DNA of 64,000 nucleotides from Psychroserpens sp. SPM9 (lineage in GTDB: Bacteria > Bacteroidota > Bacteroidia > Flavobacteriales > Flavobacteriaceae): the NCBI RefSeq assembly GCF_025153525.1, contig NZ_JANZNR010000005.1:284582-348581 (forward strand). Reading direction: 5' to 3'. The translations under genes and the position numbers were made by a program. The notes under the pieces are model-generated. The model saw only the letters and a program-made list of their open reading frames with translations, was not told the DNA's origin and did not search any database. This document shows, in pieces, positions 54,214-63,924 of this stretch. The first letter of the stretch is position 1; each line of letters begins with the position of its first letter.

Positions 54214-55056
54214 TTAATTTCCTAAGCTAAAGTCTATTTTCACCCAACCAATCTGTGTCGTTGGCGCATTAGAATCGGCTGGCCATTTGTGCGTAAGTGC
54301 TGTTTTTCTTGCTGCTTCATATAAACACGAACCTCCAGTAGTTCCTCTTTTTCCAGGAATAGCTTTAACAACGTTTCCAGAACGATTAACATGAATTTCA
54401 ACAACAACTCGACCTTCTTCTTGGCAATCAGGAAGTACTTTAGAATAGGTTGCAGTCCCTCTTCCGTTAAGGCCATAGCCTTTTCCGCCACCACCATTTC
54501 CTGGTCCGAAATAACTTGGCGCATAAGGATCTCCATCTAATTGTCCTTTATCACCAGGACCATCACCTGGACCTTCACCACCTGTTTCGGTACCTTCAGA
54601 ATTTTTAACACCTCCAATAAGTGCATCTAATTTGTCTTTAGCTTCTTGCTCTGCTTTAGCTTTTGCTGCAGCTTCTGCTTTTTTGATAGCTTCTTGTCGT
54701 TCTGCTTCAGCCTTTGCTTTAGCTTCTGCTTCCTTCGCTTTTTTTATAGCAATTGATTCAGGTGATTCATTCGTAATAACATCTTCAGCTTTATTAGTTG
54801 CTTTAGAAGTTTCGGTAGGTTGTGCTTTAGTCTCTTCTTTCACTACTTCTTCCGTAGGCTGCGACTTTATAGGTTTTGTAGGCTGAATATTTCCGGTTCC
54901 TACAGGAGAATTCCCAAAATTAACAGCAACACCATATTCTTCAGGAGGATCCAAATAAGGCGGACCCACGACAAATAGCAGCAGGATTAAGATAGCCACA
55001 ATTAATGCAGTGATCTTTGCTGAATTTCGTTCGTGTTTGGTCTCTAAATATTTCAT
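54214..55056 (-). CDS. Energy transducer TonB
   Basis: A 280-residue protein that transmits proton-motive energy to outer-membrane transporters. One N-terminal span (about 13-32, ITALIVAILILLLFVVGPP) is followed by a long Lys/Ala/Glu-rich periplasmic rod (about 90-145, repeats such as AKAKAEAERQEAIKKAE), a Gly-rich region, and the TonB C-terminal domain (about 215-280, EGRVVVEIHVNRSGNVVK). It is the last of an exbB-exbD-tonB series and its stop codon directly abuts folC. Confidence 0.92.
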   Translation of the reverse strand: MKYLETKHERNSAKITALIVAILILLLFVVGPPYLDPPEEYGVAVNFGNSPVGTGNIQPTKPIKSQPTEEVVKEETKAQPTETSKATNKAEDVITNESPESIAIKKAKEAEAKAKAEAERQEAIKKAEAAAKAKAEQEAKDKLDALIGGVKNSEGTETGGEGPGDGPGDKGQLDGDPYAPSYFGPGNGGGGKGYGLNGRGTATYSKVLPDCQEEGRVVVEIHVNRSGNVVKAIPGKRGTTGGSCLYEAARKTALTHKWPADSNAPTTQIGWVKIDFSLGN

Positions 55057-55118
55057 CGTTATGCTTGTATAATACGCTTTAAAACAATAGTCGTTCCAAA
55101 ATAGTATTTTTAAGGATA

Positions 55119-55514
55119 TTAATTATTAGGCTTTACAGCTAAAATCACCTTAAACTTATTTCGATTAGCGATATCCATCACTTTTACGACGTTTTCTACA
55201 GGTACCGATTTTTCAGCACGTAAAACAACGGTAGGTTCCTCTTGACCGGACAATGCGGTTACTAGTTCGTTCTCAAGAACGCTTTCACCAACCCGTTTTT
55301 GGTCGATATAATAAGTCAAATCTTTTTTAATACTTACGGCTACAGATTGTCGGTTTTCAGTTTTACCACTTGCCTTAGGTAATAATATATCAATAGCATT
55401 GGTTGTCACCAGCGTTGAAGCGAGCATAAAAAAGATCAATAACAAGAATACAATATCGGTCATTGACGACATATTGAACTCTGGTGTTACTTTATTTCTT
55501 CCTCTTAAATTCAT
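55119..55514 (-). CDS. Biopolymer transport protein ExbD/TolR
   Basis: A 131-residue inner-membrane protein with one N-terminal span containing the conserved aspartate in SMTDIVFLLLIFFM (about 17-30), the residue that carries protons or ions through the ExbB channel. The rest is the periplasmic domain with AVSIKKDLTYYID and VVKVMDIANRNKFKVILAV. Its start overlaps the exbB stop by one base, so the two are translationally coupled. Confidence 0.95.
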   Translation of the reverse strand: MNLRGRNKVTPEFNMSSMTDIVFLLLIFFMLASTLVTTNAIDILLPKASGKTENRQSVAVSIKKDLTYYIDQKRVGESVLENELVTALSGQEEPTVVLRAEKSVPVENVVKVMDIANRNKFKVILAVKPNN

Positions 55515-56197
55515 TAAATAGGCTCGTTTAGGTGATCTAAAAATTCTAAGGAATTAGCTTCCATTTGATAAACGACTTTATCAGTTTTTACCACCAAATG
55601 GTTATAAGCCATATAAGCAACAATACCTACTATGAGTCCGGCAACTGTTGTTGTCATTGCCGTATATAAACCATCCGATAATTGTTTGATATCTATTTGT
55701 CCGCCAGAATTAGCAATTTCAAAAATAGAAAGAATCATTCCGATTACTGTTCCTAAAAAACCAATCATTGGAGCTACACCAGAAATTGTCGCTAAGATAC
55801 TTACGTTTTTTTCGAGGCTATAAATTTCTAAACGGCCTGCATTTTCGATGGCCGTATTAATATCATCTAAAGGTTTTCCAATACGTGTAATTCCTTTATT
55901 TATGAGTCTAGACACAGGCGAATTAACTTGAGCACATAACATTTGTGCCGAATCAATTTTACCATTACTAACATGATCTTTAATTTGATTCATAAAATTA
56001 GAATCTACTTTAGATGCTGCTTTGATAGCAAAAAGGCGCTCAAAATAGATGTAAATGGCAGCAATGAGTAGTACAAACAACATGGCAATAATGATTTGTC
56101 CAGCTGTACCACCACTACTAATGAGTTCTATAATGGATAGCGTTTTTTCGGTTGATTCAGAATCAGGAAGTAATTCTGCTCCTTCTTGAATTGTCAT
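55514..56197 (-). CDS. MotA/TolQ/ExbB proton channel protein
   Basis: A 227-residue inner-membrane protein with spans near 30-52, 120-145 and 165-190. The conserved cytoplasmic-to-membrane motif is NISILATISGVAPMIGFLGTVIGMI-like (VSILATISGVAPMIG), and the third span contains GLYTAMTTTVAGLIVGI. With ExbD it harvests the ion gradient to drive TonB. It begins 67 bases after nhaD, all in the same direction. Confidence 0.95.
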   Translation of the reverse strand: MTIQEGAELLPDSESTEKTLSIIELISSGGTAGQIIIAMLFVLLIAAIYIYFERLFAIKAASKVDSNFMNQIKDHVSNGKIDSAQMLCAQVNSPVSRLINKGITRIGKPLDDINTAIENAGRLEIYSLEKNVSILATISGVAPMIGFLGTVIGMILSIFEIANSGGQIDIKQLSDGLYTAMTTTVAGLIVGIVAYMAYNHLVVKTDKVVYQMEANSLEFLDHLNEPI

Positions 56198-56264
56198 ATG
56201 ATAGATATTGAATATTAATTTTAACTATTGTAATAACGATTGTTTTCTTACTAAAGTATATCCT

Positions 56265-57659
56265 CTAAAAGATTGTTCTGGTAAACATAAAGGCAACGGC
56301 TCCTGCCAGGAAACCTATTAATGCTAACCAAGAGATTTTTTTAAGATACCAAAAGAAGTCAATTTTTTCCATTCCCATCGCTACGACACCAGCAGCAGAG
56401 CCTATGATTAACATACTTCCACCTGTACCAGCAGAATATGCTATAAAGTGCCAAAGTTCGTTATCTATTGGCTCAGAGAACATCCCTAAACTTGCTGCCA
56501 CTAATGGTACATTATCGATAACTGCTGAACCTACGCCTAATAACAACACCACCAAATCTGAAACGCCTTCATGATGTAATTCGGTTCCTAACATTGGCAT
56601 GGTGTCTTGTAATGTACCTGCAAAACCAAATAAAATTCCTAAAGATTCTAAGGCAGCAACGGCCATTAATATTCCAAGGAAAAACAGAATACTTGGCAAT
56701 TCAATCTTAGATAATGAATGGTGTACCGGACTATGATGCGCGTGTGCATCACTTTCTTCGGAGTCATGACTTGAAATACTGAATTTCGAATTACTATAAA
56801 TTTCAGCAAAAATAGCTACGATTCCTAAAGCTAACATCATTCCTACATAAGGTGGTAAATGTGTCACCGTCTTAAAAATTGGAACTGATACAATTCCGCC
56901 TAAACCTAAATACAGCATAGTAGAACTAAACTTACTTTTTGGCTTATCATTATCATTTATATTTTGTTCTAATTGCCCTTGAAATGGTTTCATAAACGAC
57001 GCGATAAGGAAAGGCACTAACATACAGATAAGTGATGGCAAGAATAGGTAAACAAATAAATGACCAGTGGTTACTTTTTTGCCAATCCATAACATGGTTG
57101 TGGTAACATCTCCAATTGGCGACCAAGCACCACCAGCATTGGCCGCAATAATGATTAAACCAGCATACCAAATACGAACACTTCTATCATTAACTAATTT
57201 TTGAAGTATTGATATTAATACAATTGTAGCCGTTAAGTTATCAATGATTGCAGAAAGGAAAAATGCTAAAAATCCAAAAATCCAAAGAATTTTCTTTTTA
57301 CTTTTTGTTTTAATAAAGCTTTTAATTGTGGAGAAACCATCAAAATAATCTATGATTTCTACAATGGTCATAGCGCCGAGTAAAAACACGAGTATTTCGG
57401 CAGTTTTACCGAGGTGATGGAGTAAGGTTTCTTCCATCCAGTGCATTTTACTTTCATGACCTAAACTTTCAAAACCTTCAACTAAGCCATGACTCGAAGA
57501 ATCAAACCACTGAGGGAACGAGTCTATACCTAAAGAAATAAGCGCCCAACTGATAGCCATCATTACTAAAGCCGGAATTAACTTGTCAATTTTGATGCTA
57601 TGCTCAACGGTGATAGCCAAATAACCTAAAACAAATACGATTATGATTATGCTTTCCAT
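56265..57659 (-). CDS. nhaD: Sodium/proton antiporter of the NhaD family
   Basis: A 464-residue integral membrane protein with about twelve spans. The NhaD-type core motifs are visible: FLSAIIDNLTATIVLISILQ (about 115-134), NAGGAWSPIGDVTTTMLWIG (about 153-172) and, in the second half, VIDNVPLVAASLGM and GGSMLIIGSAAGV. A His- and Asp-rich cytoplasmic loop (SSHDSEESDAHAHHS) is unusual and could bind metal or sense pH. It lies 10 bases after the dehydrogenase gene, and upstream of exbB. Confidence 0.93.
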   Translation of the reverse strand: MESIIIIVFVLGYLAITVEHSIKIDKLIPALVMMAISWALISLGIDSFPQWFDSSSHGLVEGFESLGHESKMHWMEETLLHHLGKTAEILVFLLGAMTIVEIIDYFDGFSTIKSFIKTKSKKKILWIFGFLAFFLSAIIDNLTATIVLISILQKLVNDRSVRIWYAGLIIIAANAGGAWSPIGDVTTTMLWIGKKVTTGHLFVYLFLPSLICMLVPFLIASFMKPFQGQLEQNINDNDKPKSKFSSTMLYLGLGGIVSVPIFKTVTHLPPYVGMMLALGIVAIFAEIYSNSKFSISSHDSEESDAHAHHSPVHHSLSKIELPSILFFLGILMAVAALESLGILFGFAGTLQDTMPMLGTELHHEGVSDLVVLLLGVGSAVIDNVPLVAASLGMFSEPIDNELWHFIAYSAGTGGSMLIIGSAAGVVAMGMEKIDFFWYLKKISWLALIGFLAGAVAFMFTRTIF

Positions 57660-57669
57660 AGGAGTTGGA

Positions 57670-58896
57670 TTATATTAATTGGGTTAAGGCAATTTCGAAA
57701 GCGGTTGCGCTGATGCCTGTTGTTGTTTGATTTTTATCGTAAACTTTTTGTAACGCTTTTTTAATAATTTCTGACGTGTCACTAAAAATTGCCTCGTCTG
57801 TCATTTGAACTTTTCGTTCCATAAAATAGGCAAAAACTCTTGCCATACCACAGTTTGAAATGAAATCTGGAATAAGGCTAACACGGTTATCGGTATGTTC
57901 CATAATACTTCCGAAGAAAATTTCTTTATCAGCAAAAGGAACATTAGCACCACATGAAATAACTTCTAAACCTGTATCAATCATCTGATCAATTTGGTCT
58001 TGAGTAATCAATCTTGAAGCAGCACAAGGTGCAAATATTTCGGTTTCTAAGGACCAGATTTTAGCGTTCATTTCTGAAAACGGAATCAGGTCTTCACTTA
58101 CTAAGGTGTTTCCTGATTTTGCTAAATACAATTCGGTTATTTCTTCAAAAGAAAAACCATTTTCATTGATTAAGCCACCAACAATATCGATAATTCCTAC
58201 AACTTTGGCACCCATTTGAGCTAAATAAAATGCCGCTGCGGCACCAACATTACCAAAACCTTGCACTATGGCACGTTTTCCAATGATAGAATCACCATGA
58301 ATATCGTAGAAATGTTTAGCAGCTTCGGCAACACCATAGCCCGTAATCATATCGGCAACCGTATATTTTTTAGCAACACTTGGTGAATATTTCGGGTTTT
58401 CAATAACCTTAATAACACCGTGTCGTAACTGGCCAATACGGTTTATTTTATCGGCTTGTGTTGGTTTAAAATGTCCTTCGAACACCCCTTCTTGCGGATG
58501 CCATACACCACTTTCTTCAGTAATAGGAATCACTTCATGAATTTCATCGACATTAAGATCACCACCTGTACCATAATAGCTTTTAAGTAAAGGAGAAACT
58601 GCTTTATACCAGCGTTCTAAAACGCCTTTTTTTCTTGGGTCTTTAGGATCAAAATTAATTCCAGATTTGGCACCTCCAATGGCTGGACCAGATACGGTAA
58701 ATTTCACTTCCATGGTTTTTGCAAGTGACAATACTTCGTTCATATCTAAACCTATACGCATTCGTGTTCCGCCGCCTGCAGCGCCACCACGTAGAGAATT
58801 AATGACTGTCCACCCTTCGGCTTCGGTTTCTGGATCTTTCCAATTGAAAATAATTTCTGGGTTTTTGTCTTCGTATTTTTGTAGTAACTCTTTCAT
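57670..58896 (-). CDS. Glu/Leu/Phe/Val-type amino acid dehydrogenase
   Basis: A 408-residue NAD(P)-dependent dehydrogenase. The substrate lysines lie in GGGTRMRIG and GGAKSGINFDPKDP, the NAD-binding motif is VQGFGNVGAAAAFYLAQMG, and CGMARVFAYFME and CAASRLI are in the conserved C-terminal part. It deaminates glutamate or a branched-chain amino acid; residues seen do not decide which. It precedes nhaD by 10 bases and likely forms one unit with it. The predicted leader is long, about 100 bases. Confidence 0.92.
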   Translation of the reverse strand: MKELLQKYEDKNPEIIFNWKDPETEAEGWTVINSLRGGAAGGGTRMRIGLDMNEVLSLAKTMEVKFTVSGPAIGGAKSGINFDPKDPRKKGVLERWYKAVSPLLKSYYGTGGDLNVDEIHEVIPITEESGVWHPQEGVFEGHFKPTQADKINRIGQLRHGVIKVIENPKYSPSVAKKYTVADMITGYGVAEAAKHFYDIHGDSIIGKRAIVQGFGNVGAAAAFYLAQMGAKVVGIIDIVGGLINENGFSFEEITELYLAKSGNTLVSEDLIPFSEMNAKIWSLETEIFAPCAASRLITQDQIDQMIDTGLEVISCGANVPFADKEIFFGSIMEHTDNRVSLIPDFISNCGMARVFAYFMERKVQMTDEAIFSDTSEIIKKALQKVYDKNQTTTGISATAFEIALTQLI

Positions 58897-58998
58897 TTAT
58901 ATACATTAAATCATTGATAATTTATTAAAAAATTGTGATAAAATGAAGAGTAGCTAAAGCTGATTCATCAAGTAAAAAGTTAAATTAGTTTAATGTAA

Positions 58999-59006
58999 CA
59001 AATATA
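58999..59006 (-). promoter_or_regulatory. -7 element of the amino acid dehydrogenase gene
   Basis: TATATTTG on the minus strand, 102 bases before the ATG. No clear -33 match. Confidence 0.4.
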
Positions 59007-59045
59007 AAAAACTAAAAATCGGTATATATTAAATTTCTGATAATT

Positions 59046-60104
59046 TTACGGATAAAATTGTACACCAGAAGAATGATCTTTAATCGCACCTGTAACACTT
59101 GCCAAGCAGTTCACTTCACCTCTTAATTTTAAAACACCTAATAAGCCAAAAATCAAGGCTTCTTTAAATTCTATAATCTCTTTAGAAGGTACTATTAAGT
59201 CGAATACTTTATGTGCCTTGATTCGCTCTAGCAAAAAATGATTATAACTTCCGCCTCCAGTAAAAAAGGCCTTAGAATTAGGTTTTATGGTTTTGGTTAT
59301 TTGAATAGCAATGTGCTCAACAACCGTTCTTAAAATAATTTGTTCAGAAAGTTTTGAATGCTCTAAAACAGGAAACACATGGGTTTCAACCCATTCTAAT
59401 CCGAGTGATTTAGGCGGATTAACTGCGTAAAAACGCAAACGATTAAGCGTCTCTAGAAGCCCTGAATCTACAACTCCAGATCTCGCTATTTCTCCTCCTC
59501 GATCATACTCATACCCTAGTTTTTTAGCGTATCGATTCATAACAATATTTACCGGACAAATATCGTAAGCAATTCTATTTCCATTACTTTCTGAAGAAAT
59601 ATTAGCAAAGCCTCCAAGGTTGATACAGTAATCATAATCTGAAAACAATAACTGGTCACCTATAGGCACCAAAGGCGCACCTTGACCTTTTAAGCTTACA
59701 TCTTGAGTTCTAAAATCGCAAACCACCAAATGACCCGTTAACCTTGCCAGTTCTGGTAAATTTCCAATTTGATAGGTAAAATTATCTTCTGGCTTATGCC
59801 ATGCGGTATGACCGTGAGAACAAATAGCATCAATCTCGCTTAACTGATATTTTTGTATAAAATTGCTGATTATTTCAGCTAAGTAAATAGTATAGGCTTT
59901 ATCAATTTGTTGGAGCGTTTGCAAGTCAATTGCAACAAGATTGGTAAGTTTTTCCAACCAATATTCAGAATATGAAATAGTTTCAGAAGCATGGATTTTA
60001 AACGTCCATTTCGAATTATAATCAAATGTGATATACGCTATATCAATTCCGTCTAAAGACGTTCCCGACATAACACCCAAAACATGGTATCTTGATTTTA
60101 TCAT
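59046..60104 (-). CDS. anmK: Anhydro-N-acetylmuramic acid kinase
   Basis: A 352-residue kinase that opens and phosphorylates 1,6-anhydro-MurNAc in cell-wall recycling. The N-terminus VLGVMSGTSLDGIDIA is the ATP-phosphate motif; then ICSHGHTAWHKP, LVVCDFRTQDVSLKGQGAPLVP with the catalytic Asp, and FFTGGGSYNHFLLERI. The ATG at 60104 is preferred over 60122, because a -7 element (TATTTTTG, 60111-60118) lies between them. The gene is divergent from the acyl-CoA dehydrogenase. Confidence 0.93.
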   Translation of the reverse strand: MIKSRYHVLGVMSGTSLDGIDIAYITFDYNSKWTFKIHASETISYSEYWLEKLTNLVAIDLQTLQQIDKAYTIYLAEIISNFIQKYQLSEIDAICSHGHTAWHKPEDNFTYQIGNLPELARLTGHLVVCDFRTQDVSLKGQGAPLVPIGDQLLFSDYDYCINLGGFANISSESNGNRIAYDICPVNIVMNRYAKKLGYEYDRGGEIARSGVVDSGLLETLNRLRFYAVNPPKSLGLEWVETHVFPVLEHSKLSEQIILRTVVEHIAIQITKTIKPNSKAFFTGGGSYNHFLLERIKAHKVFDLIVPSKEIIEFKEALIFGLLGVLKLRGEVNCLASVTGAIKDHSSGVQFYP

Positions 60105-60128
60105 ATTCAGCAAAAATAACAATCATTA

Positions 60129-60159
60129 TTGAAAATATCCTATTAAAAAGCTATCTTTG
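60129..60159 (+). promoter_or_regulatory. Promoter of the acyl-CoA dehydrogenase gene
   Basis: TTG (60129-60131), a 20-base spacer and TATCTTTG (60152-60159), full consensus, 37 bases before the ATG. Confidence 0.78.
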
Positions 60160-60196
60160 CCATCATTTTTTATCAATTCAATAATCAATACTTCAT

Positions 60197-61339
60197 ATGG
60201 ATTTTAGTTTAACCGAAGAACATATTATGATTCGCGATGCCGCTCGCGATTTTGCTCAAACTGAATTACTTCCTGGCGTCATAGAACGCGATAATGCACA
60301 AACCTTTCCTGACGAACTCGTTCGCAAAATGGGAGCCCTAGGATTTATGGGAATTATGGTAGACCCTAAATACGGCGGAAGCGGTATGGATGCGCTATCT
60401 TATGTATTAATAATGGAAGAACTTTCAAAAATTGATGCTTCGGCTTCGGTTATGGTATCTGTAAATAACTCATTAGTATGTTATGGTTTAGAAGCTTATG
60501 GTTCTGAAGAACAAAAACAAAAATATTTAACAAAATTAGCAACTGGCGAATGTATAGGTGCATTTTGTTTAAGTGAACCTGAAGCTGGAAGTGACGCAAC
60601 ATCACAAAAAACTACAGCCATTGATAAAGGCGATCATTATGTAATTAATGGCACAAAAAACTGGATTACTAATGGTGGTCGTGCCGAGGTCTATATTGTT
60701 ATTGCTCAAACCGACAGAGACAAAGGACATCGCGGAATTAATGCATTCATTGTTGAAAAAGGCATGGAAGGCTTTGATATTGGTCCGAAAGAAGATAAAC
60801 TAGGAATTAGAGGAAGCGATACGCATACCTTACAGTTTAATGATGTAAAAGTTCCTAAAGAAAATAGAATTGGTGACGACGGATTTGGATTTAAATTCGC
60901 AATGAAAACATTATCTGGTGGCCGAATTGGAATTGCTGCTCAAGCCTTAGGAATTGCTTCTGGAGCGTACGAATTGGCACTTAAATATTCAAAAGAACGT
61001 AAAGCTTTTGGAACCGAAATTTGCAATCATCAAGCCATTGCGTTTAAATTAGCTGATATGTACACTGAAATTGAAGCTGCGCGTATGTTAGTTATGAAAG
61101 CTGCATGGGATAAAGATCAAGGCAATAATTATGATATGTCTAGTGCTATGGCCAAACTATATGCCAGCCAAGTTGCAATGACGCATACTGTTGAAGCGGT
61201 TCAAATTCACGGCGGAAACGGTTTTGTAAAAGAATACCATGTAGAGCGTTTGATGCGTGATGCAAAGATTACTCAGATTTATGAAGGGACTTCAGAAATT
61301 CAAAAAATTGTAATTTCTCGAGGTGTTATCAAAGGATAA
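60197..61339 (+). CDS. Acyl-CoA dehydrogenase
   Basis: A 380-residue FAD enzyme of fatty-acid or branched-chain acyl-CoA oxidation. FCLSEPEAGSDA is the FAD/substrate signature, NGTKNWITNGG follows, and RKAFGTEICNHQAIAFKLADMYTEIEAARML with QIHGGNGFVKEYHVERLMRD are the C-terminal signature. The catalytic glutamate is in QIYEGTSEIQ, the position used by short-chain and bacterial butyryl-CoA dehydrogenases. It is monocistronic, between its own promoter and a shared bidirectional terminator. Confidence 0.95.
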   Translation: MDFSLTEEHIMIRDAARDFAQTELLPGVIERDNAQTFPDELVRKMGALGFMGIMVDPKYGGSGMDALSYVLIMEELSKIDASASVMVSVNNSLVCYGLEAYGSEEQKQKYLTKLATGECIGAFCLSEPEAGSDATSQKTTAIDKGDHYVINGTKNWITNGGRAEVYIVIAQTDRDKGHRGINAFIVEKGMEGFDIGPKEDKLGIRGSDTHTLQFNDVKVPKENRIGDDGFGFKFAMKTLSGGRIGIAAQALGIASGAYELALKYSKERKAFGTEICNHQAIAFKLADMYTEIEAARMLVMKAAWDKDQGNNYDMSSAMAKLYASQVAMTHTVEAVQIHGGNGFVKEYHVERLMRDAKITQIYEGTSEIQKIVISRGVIKG

Positions 61340-61356
61340 AAACTTAAACTAGAATA

Positions 61357-61388
61357 AAAAACCTTCTCTTTTATATCGGAAGGTTTTT
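61357..61388. terminator. Bidirectional terminator between the acyl-CoA dehydrogenase and helicase genes
   Basis: A 10-base stem (61357-61366 with 61379-61388) with A and T runs on each side, directly after the helicase stop codon on the minus strand. Confidence 0.88.
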
Positions 61389-63818
61389 CTATTTAGTTAA
61401 GTCTTGGAGCACTAATTTCAATTCGGCATACGAGTATTTTTCATCAACTTGATGTTTTAAGTCTGATAAATTTTCAAAGCGTAACTTCGGAATAATTTCC
61501 TTCAAGGCCTCGTAATGCGCTTTACTGACCAAATCGATAATTTTTACTTCTCCAGAAGACATAAAACTCGCTAAGTGACCAATAATCGTATTTTCATTTA
61601 GTTCTCTTATATCTGCAATCTCCTGAATGGATTTTCCAGATTGAAAAAGCGCCAAGGATTGCTTTTTAGAGTCTCCCTTTTTTTGTTTTGGTTTTTCAAA
61701 AATGTCAATTGGTGCAGAAGTTTCTATAGAATGCTCATCACAATAGTTTCTAATGACTTCTAATATTTCGGTTCCATATTTCTCGACGCGTACTTTCCCC
61801 ATTCCATTAACCGACTTAAGTTCTACTTTATTAATAGGTAACGTTTCACACATTTCATACAACGCTTTTTGAGTGAATATTTGGTAATGAATCAAATCTT
61901 CTCTTTGAGCGATGGTATTTCGCAATTCTCGAAGAAGCTCAAAAAGTTCAACATTTGTCGTTCCGTCTATGGCCATTTTTCTAGGCTTTTTAGGTTTTTC
62001 TTTAGCTAAGAAAACTGATTTTGCCCGAAGCTCAAGAAACTTAACCGCATTAAAACCATTAGCTAAACCTTGAAAATAAAGTTGTTTTGTAGATACTAAT
62101 TCTTCAATGGCATCTATATGCTTTGTTATATCTTTCTCTAGTGCTTTGTTATCTGTAGTAAATCCAAAACTTTTGAAAGGCTCTTCGATAGTTTTTTTGG
62201 TTTGTGCTTCAAAATAATCTATAGCCTTTTTAAAACGCGATTGAAGTAATTTATTTTCTTCTGGTAACTCATGCTTATTGGAAAGTTCTTTAAGTTGAAT
62301 ATTAAAACCATTAGCAACTTTGAGCAAACTCGCAATCGTATCTTTAATAGAAACCATAGGTGCTTCAAAATTCCCTTCTATACTTCCTTTGTTTTTATAG
62401 TATAAGTCTAATACACGATTTATAGGATGTAAAAAGTTATAAAAGTCAAACATTTCGAAAATTAAGCCCAATTGAAATTCAACTTTAGAGTGCTGCAATA
62501 TGGATTCATTAGGTTGATTTTCTTCAGATTTTTTATTAAAGTTGGTAACATTTGTGTCACTAATAATTTGACTGGAATCAATTTTACTTTTGAGCACCAA
62601 ACCTTCTAAACTCTTACATCGACTCAAGGCAACATAAGTTTGACCATGAGCAAAGGCACCTTGCGCATCAATAATTGCCTTATCAAAAGTAAGTCCTTGA
62701 CTTTTATGAATCGTTATTGACCAGGCAAGCCTCAAAGGCATTTGCGTGTAGGAACCTACTCGACTTTCTGTTATTTCTTTTGTTTCAGAATTGATACTAT
62801 AATTAATGTTCTCCCAAACTTCTGGCGTAACGATAATATTAAAATCATCATCCGGACATTTAACTACTACTTCTTCCTCGTCTAAAAGAATAACTTGCCC
62901 TATTTTTCCATTGAAATATCTTTTCTCTACCGAACTGTCATTTTTAATGAACATGACTTGTGCTCCAACTTTTAAAATGAGTTCTTCTTTATTCGGATAA
63001 GAAAACTCAGGAAATTTTCCTTCGATTTTAGCTGAATAGATTTGCGAAGTACTTTTTAATTTTTCAAGTTCAGAAATATTAACACGTTCAGCGTTTTTAT
63101 TATGGGTAGTTAAAAAAATATATCCTTCATTTTCATGTGGTGAAAAATCTGGTTGATATCGTTTATTAAGTTCATTTGCAGATGTTTGTGACAATGTATT
63201 GTTTCTGATTTCATTAAGAATCTTAATAAATTTAGGATTGTCTTGCCTATAAATATGCTTGAGTTCAACAGTAATAGCTTGGCATTTTTGATATGCTAAG
63301 CTGCTAAAAAAATAAGCGTTATTATAGTATGGTTTTAATAGTTGCCATTCATTATCCTTGACGACAGGAGAAAGTTGTTGCAAATCTCCAATCATTAAAA
63401 GCTGAACGCCACCAAACACTAAATTTCTATTTCTGAAACGTCTTAATGTTTTATCAATACCATCGAGTAAATCAGCTCTAACCATACTGATCTCATCAAT
63501 AACTAATAGATCTAATGATTTAATAATATTAATTTTTGTTTTACTAAACTTTCGTGTAAAACCTGAAGATGCTTGAAGATTATCATTTGGCAAAATGGGT
63601 CCAAAAGGCATTTGAAAAAATGAATGTATGGTTACACCTTTAGCATTTATAGCAGCAACACCTGTAGGTGCAACTACAACCATTCTTTTTAAAGATTTAA
63701 GCTTTAATTTATGTAAAAATGTAGTCTTACCTGTTCCTGCCTTACCAGTTAAGAACACATTTTTATTTGTATTATTAACAAAATCCCAGGCTAATTCTAA
63801 TTCTCTGTTAAGCTCCAT
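61389..63818 (-). CDS. Pif1/RecD-like SF1 helicase with HRDC and C-terminal helix-turn-helix
   Basis: An 809-residue helicase. Walker A is LTGKAGTGKTTFLH (about 22-35), Walker B LVIDEISMVRADLLD, motif III GDLQQLSPVV, and the C-terminal helicase motif WSITIHKSQGLTFDKAIID with YVALSRCKSLEGL. About 600-670 is an HRDC-like domain (INKVELKSVNGMGKVRVEKYG), and the C-terminus has a helix-turn-helix (SLALFQSGKSIQEIADIREL). This fusion is common in Bacteroidota and probably acts in DNA repair or fork restart. The ATG at 63818 is used: a longer frame up to 63968 would run through the 5S terminator and gene. Confidence 0.92.
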   Translation of the reverse strand: MELNRELELAWDFVNNTNKNVFLTGKAGTGKTTFLHKLKLKSLKRMVVVAPTGVAAINAKGVTIHSFFQMPFGPILPNDNLQASSGFTRKFSKTKINIIKSLDLLVIDEISMVRADLLDGIDKTLRRFRNRNLVFGGVQLLMIGDLQQLSPVVKDNEWQLLKPYYNNAYFFSSLAYQKCQAITVELKHIYRQDNPKFIKILNEIRNNTLSQTSANELNKRYQPDFSPHENEGYIFLTTHNKNAERVNISELEKLKSTSQIYSAKIEGKFPEFSYPNKEELILKVGAQVMFIKNDSSVEKRYFNGKIGQVILLDEEEVVVKCPDDDFNIIVTPEVWENINYSINSETKEITESRVGSYTQMPLRLAWSITIHKSQGLTFDKAIIDAQGAFAHGQTYVALSRCKSLEGLVLKSKIDSSQIISDTNVTNFNKKSEENQPNESILQHSKVEFQLGLIFEMFDFYNFLHPINRVLDLYYKNKGSIEGNFEAPMVSIKDTIASLLKVANGFNIQLKELSNKHELPEENKLLQSRFKKAIDYFEAQTKKTIEEPFKSFGFTTDNKALEKDITKHIDAIEELVSTKQLYFQGLANGFNAVKFLELRAKSVFLAKEKPKKPRKMAIDGTTNVELFELLRELRNTIAQREDLIHYQIFTQKALYEMCETLPINKVELKSVNGMGKVRVEKYGTEILEVIRNYCDEHSIETSAPIDIFEKPKQKKGDSKKQSLALFQSGKSIQEIADIRELNENTIIGHLASFMSSGEVKIIDLVSKAHYEALKEIIPKLRFENLSDLKHQVDEKYSYAELKLVLQDLTK

Positions 63819-63885
63819 AAGTGATGCGTTCCTTCTAATAGATGAAGATAAAGAAAGGTTTATAAAAATCACATATAAAAACAAA

Positions 63886-63917
63886 AAACCCTTTTCATTT
63901 TGATATGAAAAGGGTTT
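63886..63917 (-). terminator. rRNA operon terminator
   Basis: A perfect 13-base stem (63886-63898 with 63905-63917) and 6-base loop, followed on the minus strand by T-rich sequence, just after the 5S gene. Confidence 0.93.
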
Positions 63918-63924
63918 CAAAAAA

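Noticed and set aside
54632..54886. Plus-strand alanine/serine-rich ORF opposite tonB
   Set aside because: It is the antisense shadow of the Lys/Ala/Glu-rich rod of TonB and has no context as a gene.
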